A stretch of DNA of 64,000 bases, taken from the NCBI GenBank assembly GCA_017441585.1, contig JAFRWW010000033.1:1-64000 (forward strand), read 5' to 3'. The stretch is from Lachnospiraceae bacterium (GTDB lineage Bacteria > Bacillota > Clostridia > Lachnospirales > Lachnospiraceae). The notes under the pieces were generated by a model, which was not told the origin of the DNA, did no database searches, and saw only the letters and a list, made by a program, of their open reading frames with translations. The position numbers and the translations under genes were made by a program. Within the stretch, counting starts at the first letter, position 1, and each line of letters begins with the position of its first letter. Positions 7,766 to 16,106 of this stretch are shown one piece after another.

Positions 7766-9301
7766 TTACTCCAGAGACTGGGTAACGGGTACCACATTCT
7801 TCTTTTCGTAGCAGGAGAAGATCCTCTCCACTTCCTTCTCATCAGGTTTTTTGGATATGAGCGATACCACGGGTACGATCACAAGTCCTGCCAGCATAAC
7901 AAAGGCGCCGGCGTTTATAGGTGACTGCAAAAGTGCGGGAAGCGTGCTTCTGAAAAGCATGTTGTAGATCATGAAGCCTGCTCCGAAGATAAAGCATACA
8001 AGGCAGCCCGCCTTGGTGGTTCCTTTCCAGTAAAGTCCGTAGAGGAATGGTGCCAGGAAAGCACCTGCCATTGCACCCCATGACACGCCCATGAGCTGTG
8101 CGATAAAGGTCACGTTTGAACGGTACTGGACGATGGCAAGCACTACCGAGATCGCGATAAATACCACTATCAGGGCTCTGATCCAGAATACCTGTTTTTT
8201 GTCATCCATATTTTTTATCACTGTTCCCTTTATAAAGTCGATGGTCAGTGTGGAACTTGATGTCATGACCAGGGATGAGAGAGTGGACATGGATGCTGAA
8301 AGCACCAGGATGACCACCAGTCCGATGAGTGCGGGACTTAAGTTTGAGAGCATGGCGGGGATGATAGAGTCGAATCCGTTTGCCGCTATGTCCACGGAAT
8401 CCTCGAACAGTCTGCCGAAACCGCCCAGGAAGTAGCAGCCGCCTGCCACTACACCGGCAAAGAGGGTGGATATAACGGTTCCCTTTGTGATGGATTTCTC
8501 TGACTTTATGGCATAGAATTTCTGAACCATCTGAGGCAGTCCCCAGGTACCAAGAGAGGTAAGGATCACCACGCCCATCAGGTTGAGGGGATCGGGACCG
8601 AAGAAGGAGTTGAATACTCCGGGAGTGGCGCTTACGGTTTCATCCGAAACTTTGGCTAGTCCGTCAAGGGCTGCCATGAAACCGCCCTTGGAATTAAGCA
8701 CTGCAAGAATGACAGCTACGATACCGAAGAGCATTATGATACCCTGTATGAAATCATTTATGGCCGTTGCCATGTATCCGCCGGCGATAACGTATATACC
8801 GGTGAGCACTGCCATGATGATGATGCAGGCTGTGTAATCAATGTTAAAGGCCATACCGAAAAGTCTGGAAAGGCCGTTGTAAAGAGAAGCGGTATAGGGG
8901 ATCATGAAGATGAATACGATGACGGAGGCAAATACCCTTAAACCGTTCGAATTAAATCTCTGTCCGAAAAAGTCCGGCATAGTGGCGGAATTGAGATGCT
9001 GAGTCATGACTCTGGTGCGTCGTCCCAGCACTCTCCAGGCCAGCATGGAGCCTAAAAGGGCGTTACCTATGCCTATCCAGGTGGAAGCTATTCCGTACTT
9101 CCATCCGAACTGTCCAGCGTATCCCACAAATATAACGGCGCTGAAATAGCTGGTGCCGTATGCAAAAGCCGTAAGCCAGGGGCCCACGCTCCTGCCGCCC
9201 AGAATGAAACCGTTGACGTCCGTGGCGTGTTTACGGCAGTAAAAGCCCACCCCGATCATCACGGAAAAGAACAGAACCAGCATTAATACCTTGATAATCA
9301 T
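7766..9301 (-). CDS. Sodium:solute symporter (SSS family)
   Basis: This 511-residue transporter has about thirteen hydrophobic segments and the SSS signatures: GRSVGPWLTAFAYGTSYFSA in helices 1-2 (the early serines line the sodium site), an Arg-rich cytoplasmic loop (LGRRTR), and GGYMATAINDFIQGIIMLFG, matching the conserved GG...D-x-x-Q pattern of the family. It should couple sodium entry to uptake of a small organic solute. Proline, pantothenate and sugar-acid carriers all look like this, so the substrate stays open, although pantothenate is worth considering given the coenzyme A genes nearby. The longer frame upstream to 9370 is rejected: ATG 9301 has a GGAGG site at good spacing and yields the usual N-terminus. 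It reads toward the shared terminator at 7712. Confidence 0.88.
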   Translation of the reverse strand: MIIKVLMLVLFFSVMIGVGFYCRKHATDVNGFILGGRSVGPWLTAFAYGTSYFSAVIFVGYAGQFGWKYGIASTWIGIGNALLGSMLAWRVLGRRTRVMTQHLNSATMPDFFGQRFNSNGLRVFASVIVFIFMIPYTASLYNGLSRLFGMAFNIDYTACIIIMAVLTGIYVIAGGYMATAINDFIQGIIMLFGIVAVILAVLNSKGGFMAALDGLAKVSDETVSATPGVFNSFFGPDPLNLMGVVILTSLGTWGLPQMVQKFYAIKSEKSITKGTVISTLFAGVVAGGCYFLGGFGRLFEDSVDIAANGFDSIIPAMLSNLSPALIGLVVILVLSASMSTLSSLVMTSSSTLTIDFIKGTVIKNMDDKKQVFWIRALIVVFIAISVVLAIVQYRSNVTFIAQLMGVSWGAMAGAFLAPFLYGLYWKGTTKAGCLVCFIFGAGFMIYNMLFRSTLPALLQSPINAGAFVMLAGLVIVPVVSLISKKPDEKEVERIFSCYEKKNVVPVTQSLE

Positions 9302-9407
9302 AGAAAACCTCCGAAAAATATTATATATTTTGCATGTGAAATAAAATGCACGCAGATATGATTTTATCACTTTAACGCGTTAATGTAAAGAAGTAATTTG
9401 ACCAACA

Positions 9408-9435
9408 AAAGGAGCTGTCACAGGGCAGCTCCTTT
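9408..9435 (-). terminator. Terminator after the YjfB gene
   Basis: Stem AAAGGAGCTG / CAGCTCCTTT with an eight-base loop. It lies about 30 bases past the stop codon at 9465, and its minus-strand tail begins with T residues. Confidence 0.65.
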
Positions 9436-9464
9436 ATGTGTCGAGTTATTTTAGGATGCCCGTC

Positions 9465-9665
9465 TTAAACGGACATGTCAAAATTCCCCCCGACCCCGGG
9501 ATTTACCGAAAGTTCTAACATCTTTGCCATCTCGGCTCCGTTCTGCTCAAAGGTGTCGAGGGACTTCGACAGCATAGCCGTGCCAAAGTCACTCATGACC
9601 TTATCCTGAGCCATGACCATTGACAAGGAAGCTATATCCGGCATTGCCAAAGAAGTAACGTCCAT
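9465..9665 (-). CDS. yjfB: YjfB-type putative motility protein
   Basis: This is a 66-residue protein with the family's pattern: an N-terminal MDV...SLSMVMAQ helix, a central LSKSLDTFEQNGAEMAKMLE helix and the C-terminal signature SVNPGVGGNFDMSV. Members of this small family in Bacillus and clostridia are annotated as putative motility proteins because of their co-occurrence with flagellar genes; the molecular role is unknown. It has its own promoter (9699-9727), a strong AAAGGAGGG ribosome site and its own terminator, so it is a single-gene unit. No other motility gene is in the window, so the call rests on sequence similarity alone. Confidence 0.8.
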   Translation of the reverse strand: MDVTSLAMPDIASLSMVMAQDKVMSDFGTAMLSKSLDTFEQNGAEMAKMLELSVNPGVGGNFDMSV

Positions 9666-9698
9666 GTTTATCCCTCCTTTCGAAATTTCGGTACCATA

Positions 9699-9727
9699 AT
9701 GATAGCATGAACCGTCTGTTTTAGCAA
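9699..9727 (-). promoter_or_regulatory. Promoter of the YjfB gene
   Basis: Read on the minus strand: TTGCTA (9722-9727), 17-base spacer, TATCAT (9699-9704), about 33 bases before the start codon. A sigma-A-type promoter fits; a flagellar sigma-D consensus (TAAA...CCGATAT) is not evident. Confidence 0.65.
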
Positions 9728-9761
9728 TCAGTTAAAGATTGTACTGCCTTTAATACATCGC

Positions 9762-9790
9762 TTGTGTGAAAATTGCTTTTATGCTATTAT
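9762..9790 (+). promoter_or_regulatory. Promoter of the ECF S-component / coaX / coaBC block
   Basis: TTGTGT (9762-9767), 17 bases, TATTAT (9785-9790). The leader to ATG 9862 is about 65 bases and AT-rich; no riboswitch was recognised in it. Confidence 0.5.
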
Positions 9791-9861
9791 TTTTGCGTTG
9801 TATTGTATCCGGAGTGTCCTTATATGGGCTGTGCCGGAATAATAACAAAGGAGAGAAAGAA

Positions 9862-10527
9862 ATGAAAGAAAAAACACAAGGCGCTACCTTTGAATTGGCG
9901 CTGACCGCACTGTTCACTGCCATTATAATCATAATGGCCTACACCCCGCTGGGATACATACCGCTTGTGGTGATAAACGCCACCGTGATCCATATCCCGG
10001 TCATTCTGGGAGCTCTGTTCCTTGGCCCTAAAAAGGGCGCATTTCTGGGATTCGTATTCGGATTCACCAGCTTCCTTAAGAATACACTTACACCGGCTAC
10101 GGCTTCGGCCTTTGTTTTTTCACCGGTGATCGCATATCAGCAGATAGGCGTATCGGGTATATTCAAGAGCGCCTTCATCTGTTTTGTGCCCAGGATCCTG
10201 GTGGGCGTGGTGCCCTGCCTGGTGTATGCCCTGGTCAAAAAATTCTGGAAGGGAAAGGCTGCCACAGGCACAGGCCTGGCGCTGGCAGGCTTCTCAGGCG
10301 CGTTTACAAACACCGTTCTGGTAATGGGCGGTATATATGTGCTTTACAGGGACGCTTATGCTAAGGCTACCGATGTGGCTGCCGAAAAAGTCATCGACGT
10401 GATAATGGGCGTGGTTACTTTTAACGGCGTGATCGAGGCTGCACTGGCAGCTCTTCTGATCGGCGTGGTAGGTGCAGCCCTCACGGTGGTAAAGCCCATC
10501 AAATCGGATGTTGCCGAAAATGCATGA
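9862..10527 (+). CDS. ECF transporter S component, probably for pantothenate
   Basis: This 221-residue membrane protein has about six helices and the S-component hallmark near the N-terminus (ELALTALFTAIIIIMAYTPLGYIPL, containing the AxxxA-type helix that docks on the ECF module), then IHIPVILGALFLGPKKGAFLGFVFGFTSFLKN. S components bind one vitamin and share a separate energising module (EcfA/A'/T), which is not in the window. Because coaX and coaBC follow, pantothenate (PanT-like) is the most likely ligand; that is inference from context. ATG 9862 with AAAGGAG is preferred over the upstream in-frame start at 9766, which has no ribosome site and lies inside the promoter region. Confidence 0.82.
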   Translation: MKEKTQGATFELALTALFTAIIIIMAYTPLGYIPLVVINATVIHIPVILGALFLGPKKGAFLGFVFGFTSFLKNTLTPATASAFVFSPVIAYQQIGVSGIFKSAFICFVPRILVGVVPCLVYALVKKFWKGKAATGTGLALAGFSGAFTNTVLVMGGIYVLYRDAYAKATDVAAEKVIDVIMGVVTFNGVIEAALAALLIGVVGAALTVVKPIKSDVAENA

Positions 10528-10582
10528 TCATCGTCACAGTTGATCGTCACAATTGATTGCTAACATTGTCATACGTTAATGC

Positions 10583-10681
10583 AGTCATCCTGAGCAAAGC
10601 GAAGGATCTTTTGATCTGACGTATCTTAAACCGGATTTGATCATTAAAAGTCATCCCGAGCGAAGCAACAGGAAGAATCTT
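10583..10681. repeat. Two copies of the dispersed palindromic repeat
   Basis: GTCATCCTGAGCAAAGCGAA...GGATCTT-type unit at 10583-10610 and a diverged unit beginning GTCATCCCGAGCGAAGCAA at 10650, ending GAAGAATCTT at 10681. They fill most of the 168-base gap between the S component and coaX. Confidence 0.75.
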
Positions 10682-10695
10682 ACCGGGGGTAGAAC

Positions 10696-11469
10696 ATGAT
10701 ACTCGCAATAGACATAGGAAATACAAATATAGTTATTGGCTGCATAGAAGGTGAGGACATCCTTTTTGTGGAGCGCATCTCCACGGATGTGCTTAAGACC
10801 GAGCTGGAGTATGTGGTTCAGATAGACGCTCTCCTGGATCTTCATGAGATTGATAAGAGAAGTATATCTGGCAGTATCGTGTCTTCCGTGGTGCCGCCTT
10901 TAAACTGGGTGATCAGGACAGCCATAGAGAAGTTCTTTGGCCACACGCCACTCATAGTGGGCCCCGGGATAAAGACCGGACTCAACATTCTGATGGATGC
11001 GCCCGCCACTGTGGGCTCTGACCTTATAGTAAATGCAGTGGCAGGTTACAAGTGTTACGGCGCGCCTCTTATCATGATAGATATGGGTACCGCTACCACG
11101 GTTTCAGTGCTGGATGATAAGAGCAATTATGTGGGCGGCATGATCCTGCCCGGAGTCAGGGTATCGCTGGATTCTCTGGTAAACCGCACATCACAGCTTC
11201 CCAGGATCGCCCTGGAAGTTCCTTCAAAAATGATAGGAAAAAATACCATAGAATGTATGAAAGGTGGTATAATAATCGGGCAGGCCGGAGCGATGGACGG
11301 TATCATAGATCGTATGTGGGAGGAACTGGGCTATGAGACCAAAATAGTGGCTACGGGCGGTCTGGCACCTGCCATCATTCCTTCGTGCAGGCATGAGATA
11401 ATAATAGATAATGAGCTTACCCTTAAGGGACTGGGCTTCATTTATGAAAAGAACACTTCATCAAAGTAA
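10696..11469 (+). CDS. coaX: Type III pantothenate kinase
   Basis: This 257-residue enzyme phosphorylates pantothenate, the first step of coenzyme A synthesis. Seen in the sequence: the ASKHA phosphate-binding start MILAIDIGNTNIVIG, the pantothenate-binding segment GPGIKTGLNILMDAPATVGSDLIVNAVA, the second ATP motif LIMIDMGTATTVSVLDD, and GGMILPGVRVSLDSLVNRTSQLP. Length is normal for CoaX, which, unlike CoaA, is usually not feedback-inhibited by CoA and needs a monovalent cation (family knowledge). A GGGGGT ribosome site precedes ATG 10696. It forms an operon with coaBC, 23 bases downstream. Confidence 0.95.
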   Translation: MILAIDIGNTNIVIGCIEGEDILFVERISTDVLKTELEYVVQIDALLDLHEIDKRSISGSIVSSVVPPLNWVIRTAIEKFFGHTPLIVGPGIKTGLNILMDAPATVGSDLIVNAVAGYKCYGAPLIMIDMGTATTVSVLDDKSNYVGGMILPGVRVSLDSLVNRTSQLPRIALEVPSKMIGKNTIECMKGGIIIGQAGAMDGIIDRMWEELGYETKIVATGGLAPAIIPSCRHEIIIDNELTLKGLGFIYEKNTSSK

Positions 11470-11492
11470 CATAAGGGGAGGTATTGGGGATC

Positions 11493-13229
11493 ATGAACAG
11501 GATTAAGGATAAGAGGATCGTACTGGGTGTCACCGGATCCATCGCCGCATATAAGGCGGCCTCACTTTGCAGCATGCTCATAAAGCAGGGGGCAAAGGTG
11601 ACGGTGGTCATGACTGACAACGCTACAAATTTTGTCAATCCCATCACTTTTGAGACACTTACCGGTGAGAAGTGTCTGGTGGATACCTTTGACAGGAATT
11701 TTAAATACAGCGTGGAGCATGTGCAGCTGGCTAAGGAGGCAGATCTTCTGGTCGTGGCTCCCGCCAGTGCAAATATGATCGCAAAGGCGGCTCATGGTCT
11801 GGCGGATGATATGCTGAGTACCACCATTTTGGCCTGTGATTGTCCCAAGCTTTTCGCGCCGGCCATGAATACCAGGATGTACTTAAATCCTGTCACACAG
11901 GATAATCTGGCTACCCTGGAAAAGTACGGCATGAAGGTGATCACTCCCGGCAGCGGGCGACTGGCCTGCGGTGATGTGGGAGAGGGCAAGCTTCCTGAGC
12001 CTGAGATTCTGTTTGAGCATATCGTGATGGCTCTCACCGAGAAGAAGCTGTCCGGGAAAAAAGTGCTGGTAACGGCAGGTCCCACCCGTGAAAAGATAGA
12101 TCCCGTTAGATTTATTTCCAATAACTCATCAGGTAAGATGGGCTATTCCTTGGCAAAGGTGGCTGCAGGAATGGGAGCCCGGGTCACTCTGGTATCCGGT
12201 ATCACAGCTCTTTCACAGCCTGTGGGCGTGGAGCGTATAGACGTAGAGTCTGCGGCCGATATGGCTGAGGCGGTAAAGTGCCGCGCGGATGAGCAGGACA
12301 TCATCATAAAGGCTGCAGCGGTGGCCGACTATACTCCCTCTCAAGTCTATGATGAAAAGGTAAAAAAGAGCGCAGAGGAGTTTTCCATTCCCCTTGATCG
12401 TACAGAGGATATCCTGGGATATCTGGGAAGCCACAGAAGAGAGGATCAGTTTCTCTGCGGCTTTTCCATGGAAACGGAAAATGTAATAGAGAATTCAAAG
12501 GCCAAGCTCTCAAAGAAAAATGTGGATATGATAGTGGCCAATGACCTGAGGACTCCCGGAGCGGGGTTTAAAGGTGACACAAACGTGGTGACTATCATAA
12601 CAAAGGATGAGACTAAGGCTCTTCCTTTGATGGATAAGGAAGATGTGGCATATCATATTCTTTCTGAAATCAGCGAGCTGATTTCAGGAGAGTGTGAGGA
12701 TAAGGTTGAGGAAGTTTCGGAGCCGGTTGTTGAACCTAAGTCATTCGAAGAAATCTCTGTGGAACAGGAGTCTTTGATAACAGAAGAAATAGTAGAGACG
12801 AAGGAAGAAGCTCCGGTTGCAGAAGAAGAAACCGTTGCTCAAAAGACGGTTGTTTCAGAAGATGAGATCACGGAACCGCAAAAAACTGTCGAAGAAAAAA
12901 TAGGAGAAGCTGTTGCCGCAGCTATAGACGGAATTAAAAATTTCTTTGAAGAAGAGCCGGAAGAGACAGTATTAGAGGAAACAACGGCGGAAGAGACAAA
13001 AGCAGAAGAAACTGAAGAGGATGCTGAGCCGGAGTTCTTCGATGAGGAATCAACTGAAGGAGAGGCTGCGACAGAAGATAAGGAAAATGAATCCTTCTTC
13101 GATGAAGAATTCTATGATGAGGATCCTGTCGATAGTCAGGAAGAAGAAAAGGACGCTACTGATGCGGACGGTGCAGATCAGGATAGCGAGTTCTTCAAGG
13201 ATAATTTTGAGGGCGAAGTATTCTTCTGA
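11493..13229 (+). CDS. coaBC: Bifunctional phosphopantothenoylcysteine synthetase/decarboxylase with a 180-residue acidic tail
   Basis: Residues 1-185 are the flavin-dependent CoaC decarboxylase (TGSIAAYKAASL, catalytic His76 in YSVEHVQ, PAMNTRMYLNP, active Cys159 in RLACGDVGEGKLPEPE). Residues 186-397 are the CoaB ligase (AGPTREKIDPVRFISN from 195, KVKK lysines near 289-292, MIVANDLRTPGAGF). Together they turn phosphopantothenate plus cysteine into phosphopantetheine. Normal CoaBC ends near residue 400; here about 180 extra residues follow, very rich in Glu, Asp and Thr, with recurring FF-acidic motifs at 484, 515, 535, 567 and a terminal VFF. The tail is in frame without repeats at the DNA level. 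ATG 11493 (AGGGGAGG ten bases upstream) is chosen over the TTG at 11484, which is too close to the ribosome site. Confidence 0.95.
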   Translation: MNRIKDKRIVLGVTGSIAAYKAASLCSMLIKQGAKVTVVMTDNATNFVNPITFETLTGEKCLVDTFDRNFKYSVEHVQLAKEADLLVVAPASANMIAKAAHGLADDMLSTTILACDCPKLFAPAMNTRMYLNPVTQDNLATLEKYGMKVITPGSGRLACGDVGEGKLPEPEILFEHIVMALTEKKLSGKKVLVTAGPTREKIDPVRFISNNSSGKMGYSLAKVAAGMGARVTLVSGITALSQPVGVERIDVESAADMAEAVKCRADEQDIIIKAAAVADYTPSQVYDEKVKKSAEEFSIPLDRTEDILGYLGSHRREDQFLCGFSMETENVIENSKAKLSKKNVDMIVANDLRTPGAGFKGDTNVVTIITKDETKALPLMDKEDVAYHILSEISELISGECEDKVEEVSEPVVEPKSFEEISVEQESLITEEIVETKEEAPVAEEETVAQKTVVSEDEITEPQKTVEEKIGEAVAAAIDGIKNFFEEEPEETVLEETTAEETKAEETEEDAEPEFFDEESTEGEAATEDKENESFFDEEFYDEDPVDSQEEEKDATDADGADQDSEFFKDNFEGEVFF

Positions 13230-13289
13230 GAATATGAAACTGATCTAAATTGACAGACCGGCTGCATGGACGATCCATAATTAAAGATT

Positions 13290-14804
13290 TCAGGCCGGAT
13301 CCAGTTCAAAATAAAATTCTACAGAGCCATCGTGGTTGATCACACCATATCTTTGGTGATGGGCTTCCATGATGGCTTTTACTATGGAAAGACCTATTCC
13401 GCTGCCGCCGTACTGACGGCTTCTTGACTTATCAGCCTTATAAAATTTGACCCAGATCTGTGAGAGGTCATCTTCGCTTATGGTGTCTCCTGAATTGATG
13501 ACGCTCACACGCACATGACCGTCCTCGGTTCTGACGGTTTTGATCATGATATCGCCACCTTTGCTCACATGATGGACAGCGTTTGTGAAATAGTTCATGA
13601 CCACTTCTTCAATCTTGTATTCATCTCCCCATACGTAAAGCTGATCCTGTGTATCAAAACTTAAATTTACCTTGGCATCTTCGGCCAGGATGCTGGCGCC
13701 CTGGATGTAGTTCCTGATCATTTCCATTATGTCAAAGCGCTCCAGATTTATGGCGTCATTTCCGAATTCAAGCTGATTTAAGGTCAGCAGATCTTTTACC
13801 ATCCTGTTCATTTTGGCAGCTTCATCTATGATCACGTCGCAGTAGTATTCACGGCTCTCGGGATCGTCGCTTATATCATCCTTCAAGCCTTCCGCATATC
13901 CCTGGATTATGGAGATTGGAGTCTTTAATTCATGTGATACATTTGAGATGAAATCAGAACGCATGGCATCCAGGTGCTCCCTTTTTTCCAGATCGTCCTT
14001 GAGCTCGTTGTTTGCATTTTTGAGTTCCGTGATGGTGCTTTCCAGAGTGCTGCTCATCTTATTCATGCGCTCTCCCAGATAGCCTATCTCATTGTTGTCA
14101 TGGCCCTCATATTTGGCCTCAAAATCCAGGTTGGTCATTCTCTCAGAAAGCTCCGCCAGCTTGAGGATGGGCTTTGTTATCTGCTTTGAGACAAAGAGGA
14201 TCAGTATGCCACCAAAGATGGCAGCCATTACGGATATAAATAAAAGGAAACGGTTGGAAAGTCTGATATTTGATCTGATACCTTCCATGGCGGATCTGAT
14301 ATAGGCTATGTCGCCGTTGTCCATGGTGCCGATGAGCTCAATGAAATCATTTCTCATGCGGGGATCATGAGTCATTCGTATCTCATAGGTGTCGGTGGCC
14401 TCAAAGATGATATCGCCGCCGGAATTATCTTCAAAGAGATAGTTGGGATCGTTTTTTAGGACGTAGGATACCAGCCTTTGGATCATTTTATTGTTGGCTG
14501 GAACAGAGGATTTCACTATGTTTAGAGATGAATTCACCACGGTTATTGATACGTTTTCATTGGTGGTGATCCTGGAAAATTCATTATCGAATTCTTCGGT
14601 GTTAAAGGGAATCTCTTCGTTGTTGAACAGATCGTTGACCTGGCTGTAGCACTTGATCACGGCGTTCTTTTTGCCGTTCCGATAGAACCTTTCGATCATG
14701 GTGGAATTGAGCAGCATACAGAAAAAGATTATAACCATTAAAGTCAAAATAAAGACTATCGTAAAATGTGTGCTTAAGGATCGTTTTACTTTCTTTTTCA
14801 TCAT
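13290..14804 (-). CDS. Membrane sensor histidine kinase
   Basis: This 504-residue kinase has a transmembrane helix at about 13-33, an extracytoplasmic sensing domain of about 150 residues (35-183), a second helix at about 185-206, a HAMP domain (207-260), a short coiled coil (255-280), a HisKA domain with phospho-acceptor His291 in FISNVSHELKTPIS, and a HATPase_c domain with the N box (EVVMNYFTNAVHH), a G1-like INSGDTI and GGSGIGLSIVKAIM. It should phosphorylate a response regulator of the OmpR type. Such genes normally follow their regulator directly; here the 277 bases upstream hold no regulator gene, so the kinase is an orphan in this window. Start ATGATG with GGGAG upstream. Confidence 0.92.
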   Translation of the reverse strand: MMKKKVKRSLSTHFTIVFILTLMVIIFFCMLLNSTMIERFYRNGKKNAVIKCYSQVNDLFNNEEIPFNTEEFDNEFSRITTNENVSITVVNSSLNIVKSSVPANNKMIQRLVSYVLKNDPNYLFEDNSGGDIIFEATDTYEIRMTHDPRMRNDFIELIGTMDNGDIAYIRSAMEGIRSNIRLSNRFLLFISVMAAIFGGILILFVSKQITKPILKLAELSERMTNLDFEAKYEGHDNNEIGYLGERMNKMSSTLESTITELKNANNELKDDLEKREHLDAMRSDFISNVSHELKTPISIIQGYAEGLKDDISDDPESREYYCDVIIDEAAKMNRMVKDLLTLNQLEFGNDAINLERFDIMEMIRNYIQGASILAEDAKVNLSFDTQDQLYVWGDEYKIEEVVMNYFTNAVHHVSKGGDIMIKTVRTEDGHVRVSVINSGDTISEDDLSQIWVKFYKADKSRSRQYGGSGIGLSIVKAIMEAHHQRYGVINHDGSVEFYFELDPA

Positions 14805-14922
14805 ATGCTCCCGGAATTTGGCGTTTACATTATTTCACCATGCCGAAATATTTTACCTAAAAAATGTGTCGATTCGGTGTTTTTGTGTATTATTCTGATT
14901 CGGATCGTGCTACGAGACATTG

Positions 14923-14951
14923 TTGACAGGATACAGGAACCACTTTAATAT
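14923..14951 (+). promoter_or_regulatory. Promoter of the fructokinase / sugar isomerase operon
   Basis: TTGACA (14923-14928), exact 17-base spacer, TAATAT (14946-14951). The leader to ATG 15082 is about 125 bases without a recognised structure. The rest of the 277-base gap 14805-15081 shows nothing else. Confidence 0.7.
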
Positions 14952-15081
14952 GTAAAAGAGATAAAGCATTTACGCTGTTAATATACTTTAAGCATAGTTG
15001 GAAATGGATAGTGATTTATGGCAAAAGAATCAGAGCATATCTGATACAGAATAACTAAATAAAACAGCGGAGGATGATGAC

Positions 15082-16068
15082 ATGGACAAACCGCTTGACG
15101 TAGTCGCATTGGGAGAACTTCTGATCGACATGACTATTAACGGAATATCGAGCCAGGGGAACGCTTTGTATGAAGCCAATCCCGGCGGTGCCCCCTGCAA
15201 TGTTCTGGCGATGCTGAATAAGCTTGGACACAAAACAGCCTTTATCGGTAAAGTCGGTGATGATATTTTCGGTCATGAGCTGAAAGCAGTGCTTGAAGAG
15301 GTGGGAATCGATCCGAAAGGCCTTATTATTGATCCCGATGTGCGTACGACACTTGCTTTTGTCAAGACATTTGAAGATGGCGATCGTGATTTTTCATTCT
15401 ATCGCAATCCGGGTGCCGATATGATGCTCGGGAAGTCGGATGTTGACACAGATCTCATTCATTCTGCGCGCATCTTTCATTTCGGTACTTTATCAATGAC
15501 GCATGAACTGACCAGGGCGGCGACGCTTTTTGCATTGGATGAAGCCAAAACATCAGGTGCGATCATATCGTTCGATCCGAATATCAGAGAGCCTCTCTGG
15601 GACTCCATGGATACTGCACGCGAACAGGTCTTAAAGGGACTTTCCTACTGTGACGTACTCAAGATATCGGATAACGAGATACAATGGCTTACCGGTAAAG
15701 AAGATTATACAGAGGGCGTAGAGTGGATATTTGAGCGTTTTGCGATTTCTCTGATCACGGTTTCTTTAGGGAAAAACGGCAGTATGGCCTTTTATAAAGA
15801 GAATCCGGATCAGGCAGGATATATGAAGGTCGAGGCGACTCCCTTCCTGCAGAATAATACCATCGAAACAACAGGTGCAGGCGATACATTCGGCGGCTGC
15901 ATTCTGCATTTTATTCTCAGAATGGGCCTTAAGGGTCTTAAAGAGGCGGATCTTTCTGAAATGCTCACATTTGCGAATGCTGCAGCATCGATCATTACGA
16001 CCAGAAGAGGGGCGCTTCGTGTTATGCCGTCTCTTCCTGAGATCATGGATCTGATCGGAAACAGATAG
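15082..16068 (+). CDS. scrK: Fructokinase (PfkB/ribokinase family)
   Basis: This 328-residue sugar kinase has the family's two signatures: NPGGAPCNVLAMLNKLGHKTAFIGKVGDD (about 33-61) and near the C-terminus TTGAGDTFGGCILH, whose Asp is the catalytic base and whose GAGD forms the anion hole. The sequence type (VVALGELLIDMT..., NPGGAPCNV, FDPNIREPLW) matches bacterial fructokinases rather than ribokinase or KDG kinase. It would turn fructose into fructose 6-phosphate. A strong GGAGG site precedes the ATG. The isomerase gene follows 38 bases after the stop, so the pair forms an operon in which the isomerase could supply fructose. Confidence 0.87.
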   Translation: MDKPLDVVALGELLIDMTINGISSQGNALYEANPGGAPCNVLAMLNKLGHKTAFIGKVGDDIFGHELKAVLEEVGIDPKGLIIDPDVRTTLAFVKTFEDGDRDFSFYRNPGADMMLGKSDVDTDLIHSARIFHFGTLSMTHELTRAATLFALDEAKTSGAIISFDPNIREPLWDSMDTAREQVLKGLSYCDVLKISDNEIQWLTGKEDYTEGVEWIFERFAISLITVSLGKNGSMAFYKENPDQAGYMKVEATPFLQNNTIETTGAGDTFGGCILHFILRMGLKGLKEADLSEMLTFANAAASIITTRRGALRVMPSLPEIMDLIGNR

Positions 16069-16106
16069 ATTTATGACTGTCTACTTTGATTGGAAAAGAG
16101 ATGATA

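Noticed and set aside
7628..7924. Open frame starting inside tRNA-Arg
   Set aside because: It overlaps the tRNA, the terminator and the antisense of the symporter; no ribosome site.
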